Part shown: in pieces, positions 9,726 through 20,100 of the stretch
How the letters are laid out: each line of letters begins with the position of its first letter
How positions within the stretch are numbered: the stretch's first letter is position 1
NCBI GenBank assembly: GCA_050296515.1
Contig: JBNKRJ010000133.1
Location: 62,001 to 126,000 of the forward strand
Length of the DNA stretch: 64,000 nt
Source: NBLH01 sp050296515
GTDB lineage: Bacteria; Bacteroidota; Bacteroidia; Bacteroidales; NBLH01
Direction: 5' to 3'
Made by a program: the position numbers and the translations under genes
Notes under the pieces: model-generated
The model's input: only the letters and a program-made list of their open reading frames with translations
What the model was told of the DNA's origin: nothing
Database searches by the model: none

Positions 9726-9951
9726 TGAATTAAGAAAAGTATAATCTTTAATTGAAAGGTTAAATTATTACCTAATTAGAAAAACCAGTACAAAGTCAAA
9801 CCTTGCAAAAAAATATTTTTACAAAAGTAAATTAATAGTTTTACTTGCTTAACAAACATTAAAAAGAATCCTATTTCTTGCAATAAATTCAACTAAAATG
9901 TATATTAGGTAAATATAATCGTCTCTCAATGTCTTTTTTCACGGATTAGTT

Positions 9952-9959
9952 TATTTTTG
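9952..9959 (+). promoter_or_regulatory. Putative Bacteroidota -7 element
   Basis: TATTTTTG matches the TAnnTTTG consensus and sits 13 nt before the WecA-like start codon. No TTG box was found at the usual distance upstream, so support is partial. Confidence 0.4.
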
Positions 9960-9972
9960 CAGTTGATAAGAA

Positions 9973-11082
9973 ATGGAATTTGACTCTCAAATATGGCCAC
10001 TAATTTTAAGTCCAATAACTGGCTTTACCATTGTATTTATTTCAATTCCAACAATTGTAAGGGTGGCTAGAACAAAACACCTTTTTGATGAACCAGGAGA
10101 GCGAAGCGCACATACATCAAAAACACCTACTTTAGGAGGACTTGCAATTTTTGCAGGACTTGTAATTTCCTACTGCTTATGGATTGACGCTACTCAATTA
10201 ACAGAACTTCAATCAATTACAGCTGCCTGTTTGGTCGTTTTCTTTATTGGTATTAAGGATGATATTCTTGTTATTGCACCAATTACTAAGTTTGCCGGAC
10301 AAATAGCCGCAGCTTTAATCTTAATTATTTTTGGGGGAATAAGAATAACAAACTTTCATGGTTTTTTCGATATTCATGAAATTAATTATATAGCTAGTTT
10401 ATTGGTAACACTGCTTACTATTTTGGTCATAATTAATGGATTTAATTTTATTGATGGTGTAGACGGCCTCTCGGCATCAATAGGAATTATTACGGCAGGT
10501 GCATTCTGTTACTGGTTTTTATGGTCAGAAAACTTCCAATTGGCTATTCTATCTATGTCGTTGATTGGCAGTCTATTTGCTTTCTTTTTGTTCAATGTTT
10601 TTGGCGCAAAGAATAAAGTTTTTATGGGAGATACAGGTTCGTTAATAATTGGGATTTTTTTGTCAATCCTGGTAATAAAATTTAACGAACTGAATATTGA
10701 TAAATCAAAGGAATGTTCGATATATCCTGCCCCGGCTGTTTCTTTTGGAATATTGATTATACCCCTGTTTGATTTAATGCGTGTTATGTTTATCCGCCTG
10801 GTCACCGGAAGAGCACTTTTAAAGCCAGATAAGAATCATTTGCACCATCAGTTGCTATTACTGGGATTAAACCATGCAAAGGTTACCCTGATCATCTCAA
10901 TGGCAAATCTGCTGTTTATCTATTTTGTATTTTACACATCAAGGTTTATAAGTATTCGTCGTCAATTATTATTAATACTAATTGTGGCTCTTGCTTTTTC
11001 GTATATTCCTCCTTATCTGCTTCTTAGAAGAAAAAAGAGAGCGTTAAAAAAGAATCCGGACAAAGATCTCAAGTTATTGTAA
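9973..11082 (+). CDS. Undecaprenyl-phosphate sugar-1-phosphate transferase, WecA/TagO type
   Basis: This polytopic membrane enzyme of the MraY/WecA family moves an N-acetylhexosamine-1-phosphate onto undecaprenyl phosphate to start polysaccharide assembly. The visible motifs are ERSAHTSKTPTLGGLAIF, the Mg-binding KDD in FFIGIKDD, NFIDGVDGLSA, FMGDTGSL and the C-terminal HLHHQLL (HIHH-type) motif that separates WecA/TagO from MraY. About ten hydrophobic segments are visible and the basic tail is cytoplasmic. It is 369 aa, standard length. Acetyltransferase and GT2 genes follow within 3 kb, which fits an O-antigen, capsule or exopolysaccharide role. Confidence 0.92.
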   Translation: MEFDSQIWPLILSPITGFTIVFISIPTIVRVARTKHLFDEPGERSAHTSKTPTLGGLAIFAGLVISYCLWIDATQLTELQSITAACLVVFFIGIKDDILVIAPITKFAGQIAAALILIIFGGIRITNFHGFFDIHEINYIASLLVTLLTILVIINGFNFIDGVDGLSASIGIITAGAFCYWFLWSENFQLAILSMSLIGSLFAFFLFNVFGAKNKVFMGDTGSLIIGIFLSILVIKFNELNIDKSKECSIYPAPAVSFGILIIPLFDLMRVMFIRLVTGRALLKPDKNHLHHQLLLLGLNHAKVTLIISMANLLFIYFVFYTSRFISIRRQLLLILIVALAFSYIPPYLLLRRKKRALKKNPDKDLKLL

Positions 11083-11113
11083 TTCTTTTGAAAAGATATT
11101 AATTGTGAGAATT

Positions 11114-12130
11114 ATGGATACATGGAAAGAATTATACAGACCCGGAATTAGTAAAAACTGGAAAGGACGTATAGATTCATTAGATAATGTAGATGCTTTT
11201 AGGTGGCATCAATGCATAACCCTGATTGATTTGAACCTAGTTGAAAGGATTGAAAACCAGGATAATAAAACATCATTTTGTTTTATAGGATTTATTTGTG
11301 ATGAAGGTGTTTTACGAAACTTAGGAAGACCAGGTGCATCAAAAGGGCCACAATACTTAAGAAAGGAAATGGCTAACCTGGCTTGGGATGCAGAACGAAA
11401 TATAGCATTGTACGATGCCGGAAATGTTTTTTGTAAAAACGGAGATCTTGAAACTGCACAAGCAGTATTAAGTATAGCAATTAGCAAAATTCTTGAGTCT
11501 GACTTAATACCAATCTTGCTTGGAGGTGGGCATGACATTGCAATTGGTCATTATAACGGAATTGTTGATTATTTAGATAAAAACAAACCTAACCAGAACA
11601 TTGGTATAATTAATTTAGATGCGCATTTTGACTTACGACCATTAAAAGAGGGAAGAGGAAGCTCAGGTACCATGTTCAGGCAAATTGCTGAGAATTGTCA
11701 ACAAACAAAAAAGGAATTTAACTACTATTGCCTTGGTATACAGACTTATGCCAATACAAAAAGCTTATTTAAGATGGCACATGAGTTAAAGGTAAAATAT
11801 GAACTGGCCAAAGAGATTAAGAGCGAAAACCTCGGCCTTTTAAAGCAAAGAATATCAGATTTTATCAACCAAAATAACGAGATTTATTTAACTATCTGCA
11901 CGGATGTTTTCTCTTCTGCACATGCTCCGGGAGTGAGTGCCCCACAACCTTTTGGATTACATCCGGAAATTGGACTTGAACTAATCAAGCACATTGTAGC
12001 CTCTGGTAAATTAATTAGCTTTGATATAGCTGAAATAGCACCCAGGTTTGATGAAGATAACAGAACAGCAAAATTAGGGGCTATTATTATTTATGCAATA
12101 GTCAATACCATTTCTTCAATCGAAAAATAG
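11114..12130 (+). CDS. hutG: Formimidoylglutamase-like ureohydrolase
   Basis: This arginase/agmatinase-fold enzyme is predicted to hydrolyse N-formimidoyl-glutamate to glutamate and formamide. The dimanganese site is visible in LGGGHD, NLDAHFDLRP and the CTDVFSSAHAPGVS block. The FICDEGVLRNLGRPGA segment and the N-terminal W..R.D........R.HQ pattern are HutG-like. The frame opens at a GTG at 11105, but the ATG three codons on (11114) is the more likely start. No other histidine-degradation gene is visible. It lies 31 nt after the WecA-like gene, an unusual neighbour. Another ureohydrolase activity cannot be excluded. Confidence 0.82.
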   Translation: MDTWKELYRPGISKNWKGRIDSLDNVDAFRWHQCITLIDLNLVERIENQDNKTSFCFIGFICDEGVLRNLGRPGASKGPQYLRKEMANLAWDAERNIALYDAGNVFCKNGDLETAQAVLSIAISKILESDLIPILLGGGHDIAIGHYNGIVDYLDKNKPNQNIGIINLDAHFDLRPLKEGRGSSGTMFRQIAENCQQTKKEFNYYCLGIQTYANTKSLFKMAHELKVKYELAKEIKSENLGLLKQRISDFINQNNEIYLTICTDVFSSAHAPGVSAPQPFGLHPEIGLELIKHIVASGKLISFDIAEIAPRFDEDNRTAKLGAIIIYAIVNTISSIEK

Positions 12131-12159
12131 AAAAACTTTTCCTACATATAAAATCTAGT

Positions 12160-12167
12160 TATCTTTG
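12160..12167 (+). promoter_or_regulatory. Putative Bacteroidota -7 element
   Basis: TATCTTTG is an exact TAnnTTTG match, 23 nt before the acetyltransferase start. The upstream TTG box is not obvious. Confidence 0.4.
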
Positions 12168-12190
12168 AATGTAGATCAAAAAATTTAACA

Positions 12191-12751
12191 ATGGTTGAGG
12201 TAAAAGTCGATCTTTCAAAATACAATATAAACCACTATAAATCAGGCAGAAATGCACTTATTAGAATGCTTTGGTATTTTACCAACGTTTTGTTCTTTCT
12301 TAACCCATTTAATCCCATCAGCTCTCTAAAAGTAATCTTGTTAAGACTTTTTGGGGCCAATGTAGGAAGAGGAGTAAACATAAAACCATCCGTAAACATA
12401 AAATATCCATGGAGGTTAAAAATTGGGGATTATGTTTGGATTGGTGAAAAAGTTTGGATCGACAATCTTGCAAACGTTCAAATTGGTGATAATTCATGTA
12501 TTTCGCAGGGTGTACTTTTATTAACTGGCAATCATAATTATAAAAAAAGCAGCTTTGATTTAATGATTGGGGAAATTATTCTCAAAGAAGGCGTTTGGAT
12601 TGGGGCAAAGTCAATTGTTGCACCAGGAGTTAGTTGTGAAACACATAGCGTACTTTCGGCAGGCTCTATGCTTTCCTCAAATATGGAACCCTACTCAATT
12701 TATAGCGGTAATCCGGCAAAAAAAATAAAAACCAGAGTAATTGAGAAATGA
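12191..12751 (+). CDS. WcaF-like hexapeptide-repeat acetyltransferase
   Basis: This 186-aa acyl-CoA-dependent O-acetyltransferase has a left-handed beta-helix. An N-terminal amphipathic segment (MLWYFTNVLFFLNPFNPIS, about 27-45) is typical of the WcaF/colanic-acid acetyltransferase group. Hexapeptide turns run from about residue 60 to 165, with the catalytic-type His in TGNHNYKKSSFD and the acetyl-CoA loop near VWIGAKSIVAPGV. It ends SIYSGNPAKKIKTR as usual for the family. Its stop overlaps the next start (ATGA), so it is translationally coupled to the GT2 gene. It probably decorates the polysaccharide started by the upstream transferase. Confidence 0.88.
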   Translation: MVEVKVDLSKYNINHYKSGRNALIRMLWYFTNVLFFLNPFNPISSLKVILLRLFGANVGRGVNIKPSVNIKYPWRLKIGDYVWIGEKVWIDNLANVQIGDNSCISQGVLLLTGNHNYKKSSFDLMIGEIILKEGVWIGAKSIVAPGVSCETHSVLSAGSMLSSNMEPYSIYSGNPAKKIKTRVIEK

Positions 12752-13491
12752 CAATAACGATAATTACAGCTACATACAACTCAGCCTTAAGCATTGAAGA
12801 TTGCATCAAATCGGTTCTTTCTCAAACCTATAAAAATATTGAATACATAATCATCGACAATTGCTCAACGGATACCACACTTGATATTGCAAAATCGTAC
12901 GATGAAAAGATAGATCGGATTATTTCCGAACCCGATAAAGGTATTTTTGATGCTTTAAATAAAGGAATACAAATTGCCTCAGGTGATTATATCGGCTTTT
13001 TACATGCAGATGACTTTTATGCTGACAATGAAGTAATTGAAAATGTTGCTAAACTACTGACAGAGAAAGAAACAGACTCGTTATACGGTGATTTGCAATA
13101 TGTTGGTCAAAAAAACTCGAGCAGAGTAATCAGAAATTGGATAGCTGGTGAGTTTACAAAAAAGAAACTTATGAACGGATGGATGCCTCCTCATCCAACT
13201 TTTTTTGTTAAACGGAGTTGTTATAGAAAGTTGGGCTTGTTTAACCTTGATTATAAAATTGCAGCCGACTACGAGTTAATGTTACGGTTTTTAGGAAAAC
13301 ACAGCATTTCAACCTGTTATCTTAACAACGTTCTTGTAAAAATGAGAACAGGAGGCACCAGTAACAAAAGCTTAAAAAATGTCATCAGAAAATCAAAGGA
13401 AGATCTTAAGGCCATAAAAGAAAACAATATGAGAAGCTACTATACCTTGGTATTAAAGAATCTCAGGAAAATCAATCAATTTTTGAAATAA
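12748..13491 (+). CDS. Family 2 glycosyltransferase
   Basis: This GT-A fold glycosyltransferase begins with the canonical TIITATYNSA strand, followed by SVLSQTYKNIEYIIIDNCSTD. The metal-binding DXD-like HADDFYAD and a KRSCYRKLGLF...ADYELMLR acceptor-side segment are clear. It is 247 aa and cytosolic or peripheral. The start overlaps the acetyltransferase stop by 4 nt. The closest functional type is the WcaA/WcaE-like sugar transferases, but donor and acceptor cannot be assigned. Confidence 0.9.
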   Translation: MTITIITATYNSALSIEDCIKSVLSQTYKNIEYIIIDNCSTDTTLDIAKSYDEKIDRIISEPDKGIFDALNKGIQIASGDYIGFLHADDFYADNEVIENVAKLLTEKETDSLYGDLQYVGQKNSSRVIRNWIAGEFTKKKLMNGWMPPHPTFFVKRSCYRKLGLFNLDYKIAADYELMLRFLGKHSISTCYLNNVLVKMRTGGTSNKSLKNVIRKSKEDLKAIKENNMRSYYTLVLKNLRKINQFLK

Positions 13492-13520
13492 AAAAACCTG
13501 CCGAAGCAGGTCTGTTTTTT
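13491..13520. terminator. Bidirectional terminator
   Basis: A 6-bp GC stem (13496-13501 with 13506-13511) with a CGAA tetraloop is flanked by an A-run on the left and a T-run on the right. It lies between the convergent GT2 and gcvH genes. Confidence 0.8.
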
Positions 13521-13899
13521 AAGCACTAATATGAGCTTTATAAGCTTCTGCATCAAGCAAAGCATCCAACTCGGAAGGGTCACTCATTTTTACTTTAATA
13601 AGCCAGCCATCACCATAAGGATCTTTATTAACGATTTCTGGATTATCATCAATTTTTGGATTTACTTCAGTTACTTCACCTGAAACCGGAATAAACATAT
13701 CAGAAACAGTTTTTACAGCTTCAATAGTTCCAAAAACATCACCTTTACCTAATGTTTCTCCCTCTGTTTCAATTTCAACAAAAACAATATCACCAAGTTC
13801 GCCCTGAGCAAAATCAGTAATTCCAACTACTGCTTCATCGCCATCAACTTTGATCCATTCATGATCTTTGGTGTACTTAAGATTTTCTGGTATATTCAT
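13519..13899 (-). CDS. gcvH: Glycine cleavage system H protein
   Basis: This is the lipoyl carrier of the glycine cleavage complex, shuttling the aminomethyl group between the P, T and L proteins. The lipoylation site is Lys63 in GTIEAVKTVSD. The flanking YTKDHEWI and PYGDGWLIKV blocks are canonical. It is 126 aa, full length. The P and T genes are not in the window, as expected for the dispersed Bacteroidota arrangement. gcvH directly downstream of sprA is a conserved order in this phylum. Confidence 0.97.
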   Translation of the reverse strand: MNIPENLKYTKDHEWIKVDGDEAVVGITDFAQGELGDIVFVEIETEGETLGKGDVFGTIEAVKTVSDMFIPVSGEVTEVNPKIDDNPEIVNKDPYGDGWLIKVKMSDPSELDALLDAEAYKAHISA

Positions 13900-14180
13900 T
13901 TTTTATGCTTTTATAATTATATAGAAACTTTAGCAAAATAAAGGTGAAAATACCAATTATTAAAATTTTTTCCTAATAATATGACAAAAATCTTGCTGTT
14001 CCTGTTACAAACTATTAGTCAAGCTATTGAAGGTTAATTTATTGCCCAAAAACATGATTTAACTCATATTTCAGACAGAAATAATTTGACACAAACCCCA
14101 TGGCAAAATCAAAAGTAAAAGCCACATGCTAAAATGAATTATTTAAGCTATTCTGAGCTCCTGCATTAATCCACGAATTT

Positions 14181-17100
14181 CTATGGTATTAATGTGAATC
14201 GAACACTCACGCCAAATTTAATATTTGATGTTCTATAAGATGTAGATAACCGAGGTGTATTTATCGCATGATCATAAAACAACCTAAGATTAAACCTTTC
14301 ATTTAAGGCATAATCAGCAGATAATTTAAGTGACAAGGCTTTTTGCCCACCTTGTATTTGATCAACCCCTTCTTCAATTTTTCTTATGATCGATAGTTGA
14401 TCCATAATAGATAAGTCACCTCTCAAATTTAAATCACTTTTAAACTTTTGCTGTCCCTTACCGGTCTTTATAATTATTGGAAGTTGATCAAAACGATATC
14501 CCAGCCCAATGATGATTTCTTTGTTAATAAGATCTGTCACAACATTATTGGTAAAGTTCAAAGTCATTGTACGACCCTTGTTATATTCAAACTTTGAACT
14601 TAGGTTATTGATCCAAGTTACATCTGCACCTATCAGCGGATTAAATGCTTCTGTTAAAGTAATCGCACCTATTTGTCGTTCAGGGATAAATAAATCTTTT
14701 ACTTCATCTCTAGCCCAACTGTTACCATCATACGCAACATCATACCAGTTATAATTTGCATTTGTTTCGTAAGAACCTACATTATATGTGGCATTGTAGC
14801 TATGGGTCAGGTTAATATTTTTTATAATACGCTTGACTAAATCCATTTCAGATAACCCATCATAAGTTATTCGCCAGTTTGGCAAAGGAAATTTAGGAAA
14901 CGTTGACAAATCAATCTTATCAGGAGATCTTCCGCCATAAGCAGCCAAAAACGCTGGAATCATCACATCTTGAGAGGTTGGTCCATAACCGTTTGGATAC
15001 CGATCCCCGGTCTCAGGATCAATATTTAGTTGATTAATATCATAGTCAGGACTGGCTATTAACCTTGCATCGTTCCTTTTTTCTGCTAATCTCCAGGCAA
15101 CAGTAACCCTGTTTGTTTTGAAATTTTCAAAAGCTTCAGAAGAATAATCAGATCCAAAAGTCCAAAATGCGGTATTCCACATTAAGTATGACATTGAGAA
15201 GTTTCCAGTAAAATATTTCTCATTAGGATTTCCTAAATCATATTCGTTCCTGTTTTTCGAAATAGTTCTGTTTACAGAAAGGTCTATTTTCAACCCCTTT
15301 AGAGGCTCAAGTGAAGCTTTAGCGCTAATGTTTTGAGTGTAAGTCATTTGATAAGGCGATGTTTGCAAAGGGTGTTTTGACACCCAACCATATTTGTTGT
15401 AAGCATTGTATCCAAAATTCTCATCCTGCCAGCCTAATGCAAAAGGAACACCTGGTGCCCATCTGGAAACACCTGCACTATCCTGAAACTCATTTAAACC
15501 ACTGTATCTTGTGGTTGGTAAATAACCAGGAAGCAAAGTACCACTGGTTTCTGAATAGCTTAATGAAATATTTTTTAACCCAATTGTTATATTTACAAGC
15601 CCTTCACCAATCGATTTAAGGAAATTTTGCTTGATTTCTTTTTTACCCGTAACTTCAACATTAGCATTATCTACATTTCCTTTTGCCCTGAATTTTACTT
15701 TCTTATTGTTGACTACAATTAACTCACCCTCAACCTCTTTTCCGTTTTCATCCGTCACTTTTATCTGCACATCCTCGGTTTGCAGGTTATGGACAATACT
15801 CTTACCCACTCCTTCCTTTAACTTCACATTCTCCTTAACAAATTTTACATCTTTGTATTTTTTATTAGCATTGGCACCTCGTTTCATTTTATCACTTATG
15901 TTTTTCAGGAAAGGTACTTTACTATATATTTTGCTAAAGTTTAAGGAACTGCTTAAATTAATAGTATTTGAATTCGAAAGGGTATTACCAAGTTGAATCG
16001 TATCTAGTTGTGGACTAGCTGTCCAATCAAATGTTGCTTTATACCTTGCTGTAGCAGAAGTCCATCCTAACAATGGAATCTTATCAATGGGAATTGTATA
16101 ACTTGCGTTGATGGAATGATTGTAATTGATATTTCGGCCTCCACGCATTATGTTTTCCCATAAGGTATCTTTCATTGCTTGATAGTTAGGACTATTTTTG
16201 TCCATAATCCCTTCTTTTTCGTCAATTCTAGCTTTATTGGTTGCACTATACTCAAACTTTAATCCTTTTGTAAGGCTATATTTTAAATCGTAGTTTCTGT
16301 TCCATGTAAAATCCTTTTTATAAGTAGGTTCTATTATTGAGTTTTCCAAAGTAATGTCTCTTATCAAACTTTGCTGATACTTTCTTACCATATCCGTTCT
16401 AAACGATACCAATGTTGGCCCTAAGTAAAAATTCATGTCTTTGACTAGCCTAAAGGCTTTTTTGTTCAAAAACTTAACTTTTTTAAATGGTTCAACTGCC
16501 TTTGGTCGATTGTTGAACACGTATGAAAAAGAACCGGTATAATTCCTTTGAATATTATATTCTGTTTTTATATTCCTGGAATACAACTCATTATATGCAA
16601 AACTTGTAGAAAAATTCGAAATGTGGTAAAATCGTTTTTTCTTACCTTTCAATCTATCAGGATCTCCTTCTATTTTTAAATTGGTTACGTTAAAACTTTT
16701 GCGCCTGGTATAATCAATAACAATTCTTCGTATCGAATCTTTTTCTTCTGCCGATATCTCCGGATCATTAAGTGTAGTTTTCATCAGAATATCCGGATCA
16801 AGCGGATTATATTCAGGTGTCTGGATATTCTCAGAAAAACCAAAATAGACAGGTATTCTCACTCCATACTTTGATGGAAAAAATTTACCAAGCTCCATAT
16901 TGGATGAAACATCATACTGGAAAATATCTTCTTTTTGGCGATCTTCAATTTTTGAATCCAGGCTACCGAAACCATGAGTACTTTTACTTGCTGAAACTGT
17001 TACATTTCCTAAATCTGCAAGTTTTGTTTTAACTAACCCATTAGCAGCCCATCCGCCTTTTTCTCTAAAGTCTGTTAAACGTAATTCATTAAACCATATG

Positions 17101-20100
17101 ATTCCTGATTTTGGAAAACCATGATCATCACTAAAGTTATTACTACGTTGCTGATCAGGATTTCTTACGCCCAGCATAATGGTCTTTACGTTGCTCAAGT
17201 TTGGATTACCCACCACAGAAATTACCATATTTTCACCTGCCGCTTCAGAATAAAATGAACTTAAAGTTGTATTTGTTCCAGGTTCTCTCATCTTGTTATT
17301 TCGATGTTGCTTTACCTGTTGAAGCAAATCCAGTTCAAAATTAAAACGGTTTGCTTCTGGCCAAACAGATCTCCTATCAGTCTCTGATTCATTGTCATAA
17401 TTGCTTTTCCATTCTGTGAGCTGTAAGGGAATTTCAACTTCATAATAGTTTTCCTTATAATCTGAACCTATCCTAAGAAAAACAGTTAATTCATTATTCT
17501 TTAAAGTATTGGGTTCAACTTCTTCACCATGCACTTCCATTTGCAGCTTGCCATATTGTCTTATATCAAGGTTTAAATTTTTATATGCAGCTCGAGCATC
17601 ACCATCACCCAAATCTGTTACTTTAAATTGGATTGATTGCTCATTGAGTTGAACAAGGTATGGATTAGTTGGATCGGTCACCCTGGAAATGCCTGGAGGC
17701 AAAACATAATTAACCGGTGTTCGGCTTCCGTTTTCTTCTATACTAACTACAGAAATCTCAAATCCCTCATCAGCAAGAGGTTGTGGATTCCCTGTCCCTT
17801 CTGCCCCTTCAGGGATACCACCTTCGTAATCCCTCCATTCGCTACGAACCAAATCAAGTTTTGCAAATCGGGCAACGATAGTATCTTCAAAGCCACGCAT
17901 AAACATACGCACAAATCTGATAGAACGAAAATCGGAAATAGGACCGTGTTTAGACTCCCATTCTTTGATAGGTATTTTAAATTGATACCATTTAGGCGGT
18001 GTAATTGTCCTTCCCTTTAACTCAAACGATTTAGGCTGAACTATGTCAGTGATAAAGTTTTTACCTGCCTCCTCCATAGATCCGGGATCAAGCCTTACAT
18101 GGTACTGAAAATATGCTTCTTCCTCGTTTAGTGTGTTATCCTGGTTAATATCCTCAACATCAGGCATTAATGTGGCCGATGTAGGGTAATCTTCTTTTGA
18201 TTGAGAAGCTGTTGGAGAGTTTCCATCAGGACCATTAAATTTTTTGTACCTATCCATGATTGTGAAATTTGGCTCTGCATCATAATCACTTCCCCTGAAA
18301 AAATGGTAATTGTCACTTGATGGATCTTTCAAAATATCTGCCCGGGCTTTGGGATCTGTAACTTTAGACTGAATTTTTGTAATATAATCTCTGAAAAACG
18401 ATGCCTCTTCTACATCATTTAAGCCATCAAATCCAACATCCTGATAAGTTCTTGCAGTGGGATTGTTATCAAATGCAGGCACGAGGGATTGCTGTAGAGG
18501 AACACGTCCCCATCTGGTTGTATCAACCAGATCGACTGTTGATGTCGTAGGTAGCCCATTTTCGAAACTTTTACGACCATCTTTCAAAATATCTTCTGAA
18601 ATGTATCCAAGATCAAAATATAAATCACCTCCCGTATGATTTGGTTCATAAACAAACGGATCCATCATCCAAAACTCAACGTATTCAATATTGGCAGCCT
18701 CAAAATCATTGGTTTGCAAATCGCGCATAATTCCTCCCCACCTCGATTGCGGATCAATCAGTTTCCCACTCTCATCTACCCCCTTAGAATAGGCAGTTTC
18801 ATCAACATCATAATTATACGGTCCCCTTTCATCAGGGTAAAATACTACGTTAAAAATATTCAGAATTGTTGGATATCCTGTTACATCATCCTTGTTTGGA
18901 AATATCTCTTGCTCACGTACTTCTCTCACAAAATGGTTCAGTTGATCAGTAACACTAATATTTGAGGCTACAGAACCCACATTATCACGCAGTAAATCCG
19001 TATTTACGTTATACCAGGCCAACTTTGCTCTGTTAAATCCATTTGACAGGCTGTCAGTATTTCCTTCAGGAAACATGTCGCTTTGCCCTTTTGGAGTACT
19101 TGCCAATGCCCATTCATACTGAGCCTTTAAATCAATGGAGGTTTTAGCACCTTCAAAGTCATCAATATAGGCATTTCCATTTTTTCCAATAGTCTTTGAA
19201 TGCCCTGGAATTAAATGAGCAAACTCACCACTTACTTCAATAGTTGAAGTTTCTTTGGTTTCGATAAAAGGAAGACCATCAATCATCCTGGTTAAAAAAG
19301 GAGCTTCAGTGGAAAATCTTCCATCAATTCCCCAAATGGTATTTGAAATAGGTTCGCTACCAATGTTTACTTTATTTGTAAGTGGTTTTTCGGATAAATG
19401 CAGGATTGTTCCACCTAAAGCAAAATTCTCAGATATTACATAATCGAGGTGAGTACCTAACAGGGTTCTTCTGTTTATATTAAAAAGACTATTATTTTCT
19501 AATGAAATTTTAATTGGTGTTCCTGATGCAAGCAAACTTTGATCTAAAATGGTTACTCTTCCCAGATTATAATCAACTAAATACTGGGTTCCTTCAACCA
19601 ACTCCTGTCCATTTGCTGATACCTTGACCGAGCCTTCAGGTATATTGAATGCATTCAACGAAATTTCTGATCCTCCAGATGATTTATAACTACCTTTTAA
19701 AATAAATTTGCTCTTTTCGGCCAATTGTTTAGCCTTGCTCTGAGTAGAGTCATAAAGCTCTTCGAAAACATATTTATCAGCATTTGCATCATCGCTGATC
19801 TTATTGCGCAAATACTCACCAAATGGTTCCCTTACAGGAAAAAATATACGCCCATTCGAAGCATTAATTGTCAGTTTATCAATGAAATCAAAGTAACCAT
19901 CAGGCTGAGGATCTAATTGAGAATTCAACTGGTCCAGGTTCATTACTTTTAGTAACGGAGTTCCTTTGATATTTCCAGCATCGATATAATTAACTGTGGT
20001 TCCTGTTTCATCATCATTGTATAGAATATTCAACCTAAAGTCTTCACTATTAATTTGATATGACCCAATTGAATAAACATTCTTCATCATTAAATCCCAT

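Noticed and set aside
15631..15996. 121-aa open frame antisense to sprA
   Set aside because: Lies wholly within the intact sprA frame. Its Ser/Phe/Leu-rich composition mirrors the antisense of sprA codons.
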